Part shown: piece after piece, positions 8,161 through 16,384 of the stretch
How positions within the stretch are numbered: the stretch's first letter is position 1
Layout of the letters: each line of letters starts with the position of its first letter
Assembly: GCA_010672785.1 (NCBI GenBank)
Contig: JAAHFX010000005.1
Span: forward strand, 62,001 to 126,000
Origin: Sphaerospermopsis sp. SIO1G1
GTDB lineage: Bacteria; Cyanobacteriota; Cyanobacteriia; Cyanobacteriales; Nostocaceae
Direction of reading: 5' to 3'
Length of the DNA stretch: 64,000 nucleotides
Notes under the pieces: generated by a model
Told to the model about the DNA's origin: nothing
The model's database searches: none
What the model saw: the letters and a program-made list of their open reading frames with translations, nothing else
Position numbers and translations under genes: made by a program

Positions 8161-8326
8161 CAGGACTTACGCAGAATATCTCTCAAATAGTGTCATTGCG
8201 ACGATACGCAAAAGTCACATCACTGTGTCATTACGAGCGACAGCGACGTAATCGCAAAAATCTTGGGATTGCTTCCCTACTCTGCGTTTCAGTCGCAATG
8301 ACAAATCTTCGTTGCGTAAGTCCTGA
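8161..8326. repeat. MITE, family A (copy 2)
   Basis: Bounded by CAGGACTTACGCA and TGCGTAAGTCCTGA. The interior is nearly identical to the copy at 9398-9526 (GGGATTGCTTCCCTACTCTG, CAGTCGCAATGACAAATC). It lies between the Ro60 gene and Y RNA 3. Confidence 0.8.
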
Positions 8327-8347
8327 TACTTATTCTTTATCTTTCTT

Positions 8348-8458
8348 GGCGGGTTTTCCCTTATTCGCAACTTGTCTTTTGAGGCCGATGAATTTAGGGT
8401 TATTGGATGATATCTCGAAAGAGGTTAGCGGGTTCAAATCCCGCACTCGCCGTTTTTT
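8348..8458 (+). ncRNA. Putative Y RNA 3: acceptor plus T-arm, no D-arm
   Basis: GGCGGGT (8348-8354) pairs with ACTCGCC (8445-8451) as a 7-bp acceptor stem with one G-U. A perfect T-arm follows the Y domain: GCGGG 8428-8432, loop TTCAAAT, CCCGC 8440-8444. CTTTTGAG (8376-8383) pairs with CTCGAAAG (8414-8421). Inside, GGCCGATGAATTTAGGGTTA repeats the core of Y RNAs 1 and 2, and CCGATGA can pair with TTATTGG; the bulged C is less clear here than in copies 1 and 2. No D-arm is present. The RNA would end in G then TTTTTT (8453-8458), a good stop for transcription. It lies downstream of and codirectional with the Ro60 gene. Confidence 0.7.
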
Positions 8459-8474
8459 CAGTATTTAGGAGAGG

Positions 8475-8660
8475 GAATAGGGAACAGGGAACAGGGAACA
8501 GTGAACAGGGAACAGGGAACAGTGAACAGGGAACAGTGAACAGTGAATAGTGAACAGTGAACAGTGAACAGTAAACAGTGAATAGTGACAACTGCTAACT
8601 GATAACTGATAACTGATAACTGATAACTGATAACTGATAACTGACAACTGATAACTGATA
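8475..8660. repeat. STRR arrays
   Basis: GGGAACA and GTGAACA tandem heptamers followed by ATAACTG heptamers. Apparent reading frames through this block are repeat translations, not genes. Confidence 0.9.
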
Positions 8661-8691
8661 TATCTTAGCTACAGCTATTAAATAAAATAAT

Positions 8692-8717
8692 AAGCCCTCA
8701 TAAATATGGGGGCTTTT
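8692..8717 (-). terminator. Probable terminator of the CRISPR precursor transcript
   Basis: AAGCCCTCATA (8692-8702) pairs with TATGGGGGCTT (8705-8715) over 11 bp with one G-U. Read on the minus strand it lies just past the leader-distal repeat and is followed by TATTATTTTATTT. This fits leftward transcription of the array. On the plus strand it is followed by only a short T-run. Confidence 0.5.
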
Positions 8718-8719
8718 CC

Positions 8720-9131
8720 GTTTCCAATTATTCCGATTTAACCCAATCGGTAGGGGCTTAAAGATTCATTGGAAATCTTAAAAAACCAAGGGTTTCCAAT
8801 TATTCCGATTTAACCCAATCGGTAGGGAAGAATTTCGTAGCTTCTCACAAGATGATGTCTTGAAAGGTTTCCAATTATTCCGATTTAACCCAATCGGTAG
8901 GGATGCCGTTTAGTGATTACTAATCATGCGAAAACTAATAGCAAGTTTCCAATTATTCCGATTTAACCCAATCGGTAGGGGAGCTTCCTTCAAAAGAGCA
9001 ACTGGCTCTGGCAAATGAGGGTTTCCAATTATTCCGATTTAACCCAATCGGTAGGGGCTCACCACTAATGTACGCCAATCTGGTGTGTATCTGGCGTTTC
9101 CAATTATTCCGATTTAACCCAATCGGTAGGG
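8720..9131 (-). CRISPR. Orphan CRISPR array, 6 repeats and 5 spacers
   Basis: Six identical 36-bp repeats start at 8720, 8792, 8867, 8945, 9021 and 9096. As written on the plus strand each begins GTTTCCAATTATTCC and ends CCCAATCGGTAGGG. Spacers are 36, 39, 42, 40 and 39 bp. The repeat contains the dyad CCGATT/AATCGG. On the minus strand the repeat ends AATAATTGGAAAC, the usual GAAAC-type 3' end, which gives a tag like those of type I and III systems. That implies transcription toward lower coordinates from a leader at 9132. All repeats are identical with no decayed end. No cas genes occur in the window, so processing must rely on genes elsewhere. Subtype is not assigned. Confidence 0.95.
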
Positions 9132-9397
9132 AGTTCGTCTAGCAGCCTTTACCCAGTAAGGATTTCAGACCACAAATCGACACCACTCGTAAAATGATAG
9201 CACACTCAGCGAAAAATCGAAACATACACATACCTCAAACCCTTACACAGTAAGCAATCGACACCACTCAACGAAAGAATAGGGATCTCAGCGATTCTGG
9301 GACTGGTGTCGAAAATCATGATACAAAAACCTCCTCAAATAGCCTCAAACCTTTGATTTATAAATGTTTTGCCTTTCTTGATATTTTTTTATATTTA
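9132..9397 (-). promoter_or_regulatory. Candidate CRISPR leader with duplicated module
   Basis: The non-coding stretch next to the leader-proximal repeat contains two imperfect copies of one module. One is CCTTTACCCAGTAAGG then ATCGACACCACTCG (from about 9147); the other is CCCTTACACAGTAAGC then ATCGACACCACTCA (from about 9239). A third GGTGTCGA occurs at about 9303 in the other orientation. Read on the minus strand, the first module directly abuts the array, and the TATCAT lying between the two modules (about 9195-9200) could be a -10 box. The role as leader is inferred from position and repeat orientation. Confidence 0.5.
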
Positions 9398-9526
9398 TAG
9401 GACTTACGCAAAAGTAACGTTACTGCGTCATTACGAGCGACAACGACGTAATCGCAAAAATCCTGGGATTGCTTCCCTACTCTGCGTTTCAGTCGCAATG
9501 ACAAATCTTCGTTGCTTAAGTCCTGA
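9398..9526. repeat. MITE, family A (copy 3)
   Basis: TAGGACTTACGCA to TTAAGTCCTGA, with an interior almost identical to copy 2 at 8161-8326. It bounds the CRISPR leader region on the right. Confidence 0.8.
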
Positions 9527-9624
9527 TTTAAAATTTATGTTATGATAAACAAAAAATATATGATAGATGATCAAATCAAAATCCTGTAAATCTTCTAATC
9601 CTGAAAGTCCTGATTCAGACAGAT

Positions 9625-9652
9625 AAAAAATTGAAGCGGGCAAGATGCCCAC
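9625..9652 (-). terminator. purF terminator
   Basis: On the minus strand, 21 bp after the purF stop: GTGGGCA, loop TCT, TGCCCGC, then TTCAATTTTTTAT. A 7-bp GC-rich stem followed by a T-run is a good intrinsic terminator. Confidence 0.6.
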
Positions 9653-9673
9653 CCCACAATATGATCAAATAAT

Positions 9674-11152
9674 CTAAACTGTGGCTGTTTCCAAGATCAA
9701 TTTAGAACGTTTGATTTGTTCAGGAATTGCTACGGGATAATTACCAGTAAAACAACCAGAACAAAAAGTCTTTGTATCTTCTCTGGTGGTTTCTAACATT
9801 CCTTCCCAACTTAAATAAGCTAAACTATCAACTTCTAGTTGCTTTTCTATTTCTGCAACTGACATTTTTGCGGCAATTAATTGATCTTGTGTATCTGTAT
9901 CTATACCAAAGAAGCAAGGATGGGTGACTGGGGGAGAGGAAATTCTCATGTGTACTTCTGTTGCACCAGCTTCACGCAATGCTTTTACTAGTTTCCTACT
10001 GGTAGTTCCCCGGACAATTGAGTCATCAATTATTACAACTCGCTTACCATACAATACATCTTTTAAGGGGTTCAATTTCATTTTAATCCCCGATTCTCGC
10101 ATACTTTGGGTTGGTTGAATAAATGTTCTCCCGACGTAGCGATTTTTAATCAATCCTTCACCATAAGCTATTCCTGACGTTTGGGAGAAACCAATTGCTG
10201 CGGGTATACCTGAATCTGGGACACCAAATACTATATCTGCGTCTATGGGCGATTCTTCTGCTAATCTTCTTCCTAAACGCATCCGATAGCTGTATAGGGT
10301 TTCGTTGTGCATGATACTATCGGGACGGGCAAAGTATATCATTTCAAATACACAGAGTTTCCGTTGTTGTTCCTGATTCCAAGGAACTGATTTTATACCA
10401 TCTTCTGTAATCCATACTAATTCCCCTGGTTGCACGTCACGCAAATATTCCGCACCGATAATATCTAAGGCGCAGGTTTCGGAAGCGAGAACGTAACGTA
10501 CAGGATCACTATCTAATGTTCCAATTACTAAGGGGCGGATACCAAGAGGATCTCTTGTACCGATAATACCTTCTGGTGTCCCAATTACGAGACTGAATGC
10601 ACCTTCACAACGGTGAAAAGCGGCGATCGCACCTTCTGTCCATTCTGCACCATTATTAACTTCTTGGGCGATCGCATAGGCAATCATTTCTGAGTCGGTG
10701 GTTGTGACTAGGTGAAAGTCATCTTTTGTTAGTTCTTCGCGTAATTTTAATGTATTGACTAAATTACCATTATGTGCTAAAGCTAAAGTACCTAATCGAG
10801 TTTCCACAATTGCAGGTTGAGCGTTAGCTTTGCGACTAGAGCCTGTAGTAGAATAACGGGTATGACCAACTGCCATCTCACCGGGTAATTCATCTAATAT
10901 TGTTTCGCTAAATACCTGAGACACCAAACCCATATCTTTGTGTTGGTGTACATAGCTACCTTCAAAGGTGGCAATACCAGCAGATTCTTGTCCCCGATGT
11001 TGCAGGGCATATAATCCAAAGTATGTCATTCTGGCTACATCTTGTTCTGGGGCATAAATGCCAAAAACACCACAAGCTTCTTCTGGCTTGTCGGGGCGAT
11101 TTTCACTCATACTTAGGGCTTGATCAGAAGTGGTAGAATGCTGGGGAATCAT
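9674..11152 (-). CDS. purF: Amidophosphoribosyltransferase
   Basis: First committed step of purine synthesis: transfers ammonia from glutamine to PRPP to give phosphoribosylamine. The 492-residue product carries a short propeptide before EEACGVFGIYAP, whose Cys becomes the N-terminal nucleophile after cleavage. The glutaminase domain is followed by a phosphoribosyltransferase domain with the PRPP loop VVIIDDSIVRGTTS. Cys residues at CVFEMIYFARPD, HPCFFGID and FCSGCFTGNYP match the iron-sulfur-type enzyme. The frame is open to 11251, but the extra 33 codons translate heptamer repeats (PISPITNHQKG). ATG 11152, preceded by AAAGGAG, is the better start. It follows purL on the same strand after 267 bp of repeat-rich DNA. 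Confidence 0.95.
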   Translation of the reverse strand: MIPQHSTTSDQALSMSENRPDKPEEACGVFGIYAPEQDVARMTYFGLYALQHRGQESAGIATFEGSYVHQHKDMGLVSQVFSETILDELPGEMAVGHTRYSTTGSSRKANAQPAIVETRLGTLALAHNGNLVNTLKLREELTKDDFHLVTTTDSEMIAYAIAQEVNNGAEWTEGAIAAFHRCEGAFSLVIGTPEGIIGTRDPLGIRPLVIGTLDSDPVRYVLASETCALDIIGAEYLRDVQPGELVWITEDGIKSVPWNQEQQRKLCVFEMIYFARPDSIMHNETLYSYRMRLGRRLAEESPIDADIVFGVPDSGIPAAIGFSQTSGIAYGEGLIKNRYVGRTFIQPTQSMRESGIKMKLNPLKDVLYGKRVVIIDDSIVRGTTSRKLVKALREAGATEVHMRISSPPVTHPCFFGIDTDTQDQLIAAKMSVAEIEKQLEVDSLAYLSWEGMLETTREDTKTFCSGCFTGNYPVAIPEQIKRSKLILETATV

Positions 11153-11169
11153 GCTGGTTTTTGCTCCTT

Positions 11170-11310
11170 TCTGGTGATTGGTGATTGGGGAGATAGGGAG
11201 ATGGGGAGGAATATTTACCTTCTGACTCCTGACTCCTAATGGGGCAACCACGGGGGGATTGCCCCTACGTCTGACTCCTGATGGGCAACCACGGGGGGAT
11301 TGCCCCTACA
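11170..11310. repeat. Repeats in the purL-purF gap
   Basis: GGTGATT heptamers, TGACTCC units, and two near-identical hairpin units GGGCAACCACGGGGGGATTG then CCCCTAC (GGGGCAA pairs with TTGCCCC). A diverged relative lies at about 56690 (ACCACGGGAAATTTGCCCCT). Confidence 0.75.
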
Positions 11311-11419
11311 GTTGTTTCTTAACAATTTTTTAACCATCCAATAAAACATTACCGTAATTTGGTCAAGGATTGAGGATGAATTGTAAATTTTTATGGTTTG
11401 TCCTTGACATTGATTCTGT

Positions 11420-13840
11420 CTATGTATTTGCATAAGTAGCAAGACGCTGGGCGATCGCCTGATCATAAACCTTGCTCATATCAGTAATGCTGACTTTCAT
11501 AATTGTTTGGTTATCAGTGGTAGAAACTGTTAACCCATTTTTCAAGTTAGCAACAATACCTAATTTTTGCCATTTGTCTCCTAAGTTCTCCTGTAAATAG
11601 GATTCCCAATTTTCTTGATTTTCTCCACTTACAGAAACTAAAATTCTTGCTCCACCTTCACCAAATAACACTTCATCCCAGCGAGAATCACAATTTGTAG
11701 AGATACCTAAATTAATATCTGCTCCTAATTTACCACTTAAACAACATTCTGCTAAGGCTACAGTTAATCCACCTTCAGCGGTATCGTGTGCTGAGTTTAC
11801 CCATCCCGAACGGATGCCATGACGACACGCACTTTGTACTTTCCGTTCTAAATCAAAATCAACTCGTAGTGGTCTACCAGCAATTGTATTATGAATCGTT
11901 GCTAAATATTCAGAAGCTCCAAGTTCTACTGGGGATTGTGTAGTTAAACCCAAAAGGTAAATTACATCACCTTGCTTTTTCCAACCTTGTCCACAAATTT
12001 GCTCCAAATCTTCAATTAAACCAACCATTCCCACCACTGGAGTTGGATAAATAGGTTGTGGATTTCCCTGATCATCAAATGTCTCATTATACAAAGAAAC
12101 ATTCCCCCCTGTTACCGGAGTGGAAAATTCCTGACATCCTTCACTCAAACCCCGACAAGCGGATGCTAATTGCCAATAACCGATGGGTTTTTCTGGACTA
12201 CCAAAATTGAGGTTATCCGTCACAGCTAAGGGTTCAGCACCCACACAACTAAGATTCCGTGCAGCTTCAGCTACCACTGCCTTAGCTCCTTCATAGGGAT
12301 CTAAATACACATAGCGAGAGTTACAATCAACTGTAGCAGCAACTCCGGTTCGGTGATTGGTGACTGGTAATTGGTGATTGGTGATTGGGGTAGAATTTTC
12401 GGGACTGGTGACTGGTAATTGGTGATTAGTGACTGGGGTAGGATTTAAAGGACGTATTCGTACTACCGCTGCATCTGCACCACCGGGAAGTAAAACAGTA
12501 TTATTTTGTACTTGATGATCGTATTGGCGGTATACCCAACTCTTGGAAGCGATGGTAGGTGTACTTAACAAAGTTAATAAAACATCTTGCCAATTTTGTA
12601 ACTTCTCATCAACTGTAATTCCTGTAATATCACAGTTGGGCAAACTCTCCACATTCCATGCCCAAGCTGTTTTTGCATATTCGGGAGGTTCTGCCATGAG
12701 TTCCCGTTCATACAAAGGTGTATTTTCTGCCAACGCATCAGCAGGAATTTCTGCTGCAATTTCACCCTTAAACAAAATTCTGACAATGGGTTCAGCAATT
12801 ACCGTCCCTGCAACTACCGCATGAAGTCCCCATTTGTGGAAAATATCAATTAATTCCTGCTCCCGTCCTTTCTCTGCGACAAATAACATTCTTTCCTGGG
12901 ATTCGGAAAGCAAATATTCATAGGGTATCATTCCATACTCACGGGCTGGAATCTTATCTAAGTCACATTCTACACCGACTCCACCTTTGGCAGCCATTTC
13001 CGAAGTAGAACAAGTGATACCCGCCGCACCCATATCTTGAGCAGCAACTACCGCCCCGGTTTTAAATGCCTCCAAACAGGCTTCAATTAAAGATTTCTCT
13101 AAAAATGGGTCACCTACTTGCACCGCAGGACGATTATCCATTGACTCATCGGTTAATTCTGCGCTGGCAAAACTTGCACCACCCATACCATCTCGACCGG
13201 TAGTTGAACCCACATATAAGACAGGGTTGCCAATTCCTGAAGCACCGGATTTTACGATCTCTGGTGTTTCCATTAATCCCAGTGCCATGACATTAACTAG
13301 GGGATTTCCTGAATATGCTTTGTCAAAATAGACCTCTCCCCCCACCGTGGGAACACCGACGCAATTACCATAATGGGAAATACCTGATACAACACCATTA
13401 AATAATCTCTGGGTTTTAGGATCATCTAAACTACCAAAGCGGAGAGAATTTAATAAAGCAATAGGACGCGCCCCCATTGTAAATATATCTCTTAATATAC
13501 CTCCCACACCAGTAGCAGCACCTTGGAAGGGTTCAACAGCGGAGGGGTGGTTATGGGATTCAATTTTAAATGCTAATTGCAGTCCATCGCCTAAGTCTAC
13601 CACACCCGCATTTTCACCAGGGCCAACCAGGATGCGATCGCCTGTGGTGGGGAATTGTTTCAGGAGAGGACGGGAATTTTTATAACAACAATGTTCAGAC
13701 CACATTACACCAAACATTCCTAATTCGGCTTTGTTGGGGTGACGGCCTAGGCGACGGACAATTTCGGTATATTCTTCTGGTTTAATGCCTTCTGAAGCGA
13801 TTTCTTGGGGGGAAAAGGGACTTTCGGAGATATTAGTCAT
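11420..13840 (-). CDS. purL: Phosphoribosylformylglycinamidine synthase, large subunit
   Basis: ATP-dependent amidation of FGAR to FGAM in purine synthesis, working with PurQ and PurS, which are not in this window. The 806-residue product has the paired PurM-like halves ([82 protein letters not shown]). About 30 residues near position 467-497 ([13 protein letters not shown]... [14 protein letters not shown]) are a translated STRR array absent from ordinary PurL and account for its extra length. Otherwise intact. Upstream of purF on the same strand. Confidence 0.95.
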   Translation of the reverse strand: MTNISESPFSPQEIASEGIKPEEYTEIVRRLGRHPNKAELGMFGVMWSEHCCYKNSRPLLKQFPTTGDRILVGPGENAGVVDLGDGLQLAFKIESHNHPSAVEPFQGAATGVGGILRDIFTMGARPIALLNSLRFGSLDDPKTQRLFNGVVSGISHYGNCVGVPTVGGEVYFDKAYSGNPLVNVMALGLMETPEIVKSGASGIGNPVLYVGSTTGRDGMGGASFASAELTDESMDNRPAVQVGDPFLEKSLIEACLEAFKTGAVVAAQDMGAAGITCSTSEMAAKGGVGVECDLDKIPAREYGMIPYEYLLSESQERMLFVAEKGREQELIDIFHKWGLHAVVAGTVIAEPIVRILFKGEIAAEIPADALAENTPLYERELMAEPPEYAKTAWAWNVESLPNCDITGITVDEKLQNWQDVLLTLLSTPTIASKSWVYRQYDHQVQNNTVLLPGGADAAVVRIRPLNPTPVTNHQLPVTSPENSTPITNHQLPVTNHRTGVAATVDCNSRYVYLDPYEGAKAVVAEAARNLSCVGAEPLAVTDNLNFGSPEKPIGYWQLASACRGLSEGCQEFSTPVTGGNVSLYNETFDDQGNPQPIYPTPVVGMVGLIEDLEQICGQGWKKQGDVIYLLGLTTQSPVELGASEYLATIHNTIAGRPLRVDFDLERKVQSACRHGIRSGWVNSAHDTAEGGLTVALAECCLSGKLGADINLGISTNCDSRWDEVLFGEGGARILVSVSGENQENWESYLQENLGDKWQKLGIVANLKNGLTVSTTDNQTIMKVSITDMSKVYDQAIAQRLATYANT
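12351..12443. repeat. STRR array inside purL coding sequence
   Basis: GGTGATTGGTGACTGGTAAT heptamers, a unique stretch (TAGAATTTTCGGGA), then a second GGTGACTGGTAATTGGTGAT block. Three 7-bp units equal 21 bp or seven codons, giving the peptide period PVTNHQL, so the frame survives. Confidence 0.85.
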
Positions 13841-14040
13841 GGGTTAAATCAGGGGAATATTTAATAAATAATTGATAATTTATAGCCTGTGATCTATTAC
13901 CTATAACCTATTCGGGGGTTTCTGTAAATACATAAGTCATCAGGTTAAATTTAATTTATTAGTTCGATAAATATACTCTTAAAATATTGTTTCTATGGTG
14001 AAATAATTTACTAAACTGTTTTGTAAATAAACAAAGTAAC

Positions 14041-14769
14041 ATGATGAAAAGATTAATATCTCAAACTATAGCTCCCATCTTAGTTATTTCCTTCAGTTTA
14101 GCTGTAAGTAATAGTCCCAGTTATGGTTTTAGTCAGTCTGATTTAGATAAACTCTTGAAAACAAAACAATGTGTTAGATGTAATTTAACCGGCGTAAACT
14201 TGACAGGAACTCTTCTTGAATATGTCAACCTTGAAGGTGCAAACCTTGAAAATTCTAGTCTCTATAGTGTCAACCTCCAAGGTGCAAATCTTCAAGGTGC
14301 AAACCTCCAAGGAACGAAACTTCAAAATGCAAACCTTGAAGGTGCAAACCTAAAATATGCTAACTTCCAAAATGCTAAACTCCAAAGAGTCATCGTACAA
14401 GGTGCTGATCTCACAGGTGTCAATTTTCAAAGTGCAAACCTTGACAGTTCTATTCTCCAAGGTTCTATTCTCCAATTTGCAAAATTCAACAATGCAAACC
14501 TCCAAAATGTCATTCTTCAAGGTGCTATTCTTTTAGGTGCAAACTTTTATCGTGCAAACCTCCAAGGTACAGTTTTTCAAGGTGCAATTCTCCAAGATGC
14601 AAACCTTCAGTATACCAATCTCAAAGATGCTAAACTCCAACGTGCTAGTCTTGAAGACTCTAACTTCCAAGGAGCAAACTTGCAAAATGCCAATTTCCAA
14701 GGTGCTAACCTTCAAGGAGCGAATCTGACAGGTGTAAAAAATGCAAACCTCAAAGGTGCTATAAGGTAA
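14041..14769 (+). CDS. Secreted pentapeptide-repeat protein
   Basis: A 242-residue protein with an N-terminal signal peptide (MMKRLISQTIAPILVISFSL, cleavage likely after SPSYGF), so it is exported. A short conserved block (LDKLLKTKQCVRCNLTGVNL) with a CxxC precedes about 38 tandem A(N/D)Lxx pentapeptide units (EGANLENSSLYSVNLQGANL). Such repeats fold into a right-handed quadrilateral beta-helix. The family is common in cyanobacteria, with few known functions. It is a single gene, 200 bp from purL, and the two are divergently transcribed. Confidence 0.85.
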   Translation: MMKRLISQTIAPILVISFSLAVSNSPSYGFSQSDLDKLLKTKQCVRCNLTGVNLTGTLLEYVNLEGANLENSSLYSVNLQGANLQGANLQGTKLQNANLEGANLKYANFQNAKLQRVIVQGADLTGVNFQSANLDSSILQGSILQFAKFNNANLQNVILQGAILLGANFYRANLQGTVFQGAILQDANLQYTNLKDAKLQRASLEDSNFQGANLQNANFQGANLQGANLTGVKNANLKGAIR

Positions 14770-14829
14770 TTTATATATAATTGGAAAACTTTCTTGAGAG
14801 TCTGTTCATCCTATAATAAGAAGGATAAA

Positions 14830-15023
14830 ATGACCCAAGTTAAATTATAAAAAAAGGATTTAAAGCTCTGGTAGATGCTTCAGGATATGTTGACGCTATC
14901 AGATTTATTCGTCAACTTGATAATGGTAGTGGAGACTATACTAAAGAACGTCATCAATGCTTAGTTCAGGGAACAATGGATGAAATAATAGCCGATATTA
15001 AGAAGCATCAAGAAAGTATCTAG
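14830..15023 (+). pseudogene. Frameshifted remnant of a small conserved cyanobacterial protein
   Basis: ATG 14830 gives MTQVKL and stops at once in the run TTATAAAAAAAGG. Shifting frame by one base there continues KGFKALVDASGYVDAIRF, then IRQLDNGSGDYTKERHQCL, and ends ADIKKHQESI at TAG 15023. I recall intact relatives starting MTQIKL...GFQALVDALGYVDAVRFIRQ as short standalone proteins in Nostocales. Function unknown; sometimes near toxin- or xis-like genes. A one-base indel in the A-run explains the break. Confidence 0.55.
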
Positions 15024-15078
15024 GGGAAAAATATCTTGATATTTTAATTTTTGATTTTCTAAATCAGGAGATTGTTTT

Positions 15079-15153
15079 ATGGAAAGAATAAATTACTCAC
15101 AAATTGTTCAAGAGATTTTAATTAATCATTCTACTAATGATATTTCCAGATGA
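15079..15153 (+). pseudogene. Truncated xisI-like remnant
   Basis: MERINYSQIVQEILINHS matches the start of XisI, the fdxN-element excision-controlling protein family (usually about 110 residues), but a stop follows after 24 codons. Another frame (ATG 15137) runs on for 36 codons without family resemblance I can recognise. A RBS-like AGGAG sits upstream at 15067. Together with the remnant at 14830 it looks like a decayed accessory cluster. Confidence 0.5.
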
Positions 15154-15365
15154 AGACTGGAATTTTGTTCTAGTTTTTAAAAACACCTGGCTAGTTTTTG
15201 AGCTAAATTTTGTGTTGCTGAAACATAAATGTTTTCAGCAAAGCTAAAGCTAAACTTCATGAATATAATGACAGATTTTATTTTTACACATTTGGAATGT
15301 TCCCATCAAATTCCTGTTTTCATCCTGTAAATCCTGAAATCCTGGAAATCCTGATTCAGACAGAT

Positions 15366-15533
15366 TTATTCTTTAGGTACGAAAGCAATACGATAACCCA
15401 AAGCATCTAAAAATTCAATTGAAGTGTAAATTCCATCTCCGGCATTTTCTGATAAGAATTTATCAATTTCTCCAACTGTGCGGTAGTTTCCTAGATTACC
15501 TAACCTAACTCGTTTGAGTTTTTTTCTATCCAC
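15366..15533 (-). CDS. Small protein or 3' gene remnant, unrecognised
   Basis: An open frame of 55 codons from GTG 15533 to TAA 15366: MDRKKLKRVRLGNLGNYRTV, then a segment ending SIEFLDALGYRIAFVPKE. The GTG overlaps the stop region of the upstream lipoprotein gene by a few bases, so it could be translationally coupled. It could equally be the surviving 3' end of a longer gene. The sequence has the composition of real protein and a basic N-terminus. No function assigned. Confidence 0.35.
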   Translation of the reverse strand: MDRKKLKRVRLGNLGNYRTVGEIDKFLSENAGDGIYTSIEFLDALGYRIAFVPKE

Positions 15534-16176
15534 CTATTTCTAAATGTTGGAAGATTAAATCTTCTCTAGCAGCAAATCCCTCTGCATATTCTATTGGTAA
15601 ATGGGTAATTACGTAAAATACTTTACCATTCTGTTCTCCAATGTAAATATCACCGACAATATCTCGACCTTTACGAAAAACTATTTTTTCTTGAATCCAG
15701 GAATATTTAATATCACTACTATTGTTTACTTTTTGCCATTGATTATTTTTGATTAATCCATTTTCACTGTTAATAAATTCCCTGATAGCTGATAAAGTTT
15801 TTAAATTTTGAGGAAATACAAATTTCAAATAAGCATTGGGATTTTTCATACCTCCAAAATTTACTATAAAACTAATTTCTTTTTGTTGTTGTGAGTTTTT
15901 TGTCTCTACTAAAAAGTCTTCTGCGGGAAAGTATGTACTCAAGAAATTTGCTTCTTCGTATAATTTTAAATCAATTCCCGTCTCTTCTCCTTCTATAAAC
16001 ATTTTTGCCGTTTTTTGGGGAGGCCTTTGTGATGCTTTAGTACCAATAACTGAAGTTTCATCTTCTGTAATTACCTTATTTCCAGAAATAGTTTGTAGCT
16101 GAGAATCTGAATTACAGGCAACAACGGAACATAGTACAGTTATGAGGGAAATTAATTTGAACAATTGAATATTCAT
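15526..16176 (-). CDS. Predicted lipoprotein, unknown function
   Basis: About 216 residues starting MNIQLFKLISLITVLCSVVA and then Cys, a good lipoprotein signal with lipobox VVAC. The rest (MFIEGEETGIDLKLYEEANF, PNAYLKFVFPQNLKTL, DIVGDIYIGEQNGKVFYVIT) is a soluble alpha/beta domain with no motif I recognise. It is expected to be attached to the plasma or thylakoid membrane facing outward. An ATG four codons upstream (16188) is also possible. It overlaps the small frame at 15366-15533 at its 3' end. Confidence 0.65.
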   Translation of the reverse strand: MNIQLFKLISLITVLCSVVACNSDSQLQTISGNKVITEDETSVIGTKASQRPPQKTAKMFIEGEETGIDLKLYEEANFLSTYFPAEDFLVETKNSQQQKEISFIVNFGGMKNPNAYLKFVFPQNLKTLSAIREFINSENGLIKNNQWQKVNNSSDIKYSWIQEKIVFRKGRDIVGDIYIGEQNGKVFYVITHLPIEYAEGFAAREDLIFQHLEIGG

Positions 16177-16384
16177 GATGAATTGCATGAGCTAATTTTT
16201 ATTGTTATTTGCTGTTGTTAAATAGAATTCCATAATGTTAATATCCATCAGCATGATGTTATTTTTCCGATTTGATGAATATTAAATTTAGGTGACTAAT
16301 TTAGTACATAAAAAAGTGACTAAAATCACTACAAAAATATGATGATAATCACAATTATATATGACAAAGATCCTCTGATAAAAA

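Noticed and set aside
8190..8468. 92-codon frame on the plus strand
   Set aside because: It runs through a MITE and Y RNA 3, and has no protein-like composition.
8400..8647. Two minus-strand frames rich in repeated SLFPVPCSLF text
   Set aside because: They are translations of heptamer arrays.
9431..9652. 73-codon minus-strand frame
   Set aside because: Composed of the purF terminator, a repeat and a family A MITE.
11236..11466. 76-codon minus-strand frame between purL and purF
   Set aside because: Overlaps the purL 3' end and hairpin repeats; no family match.
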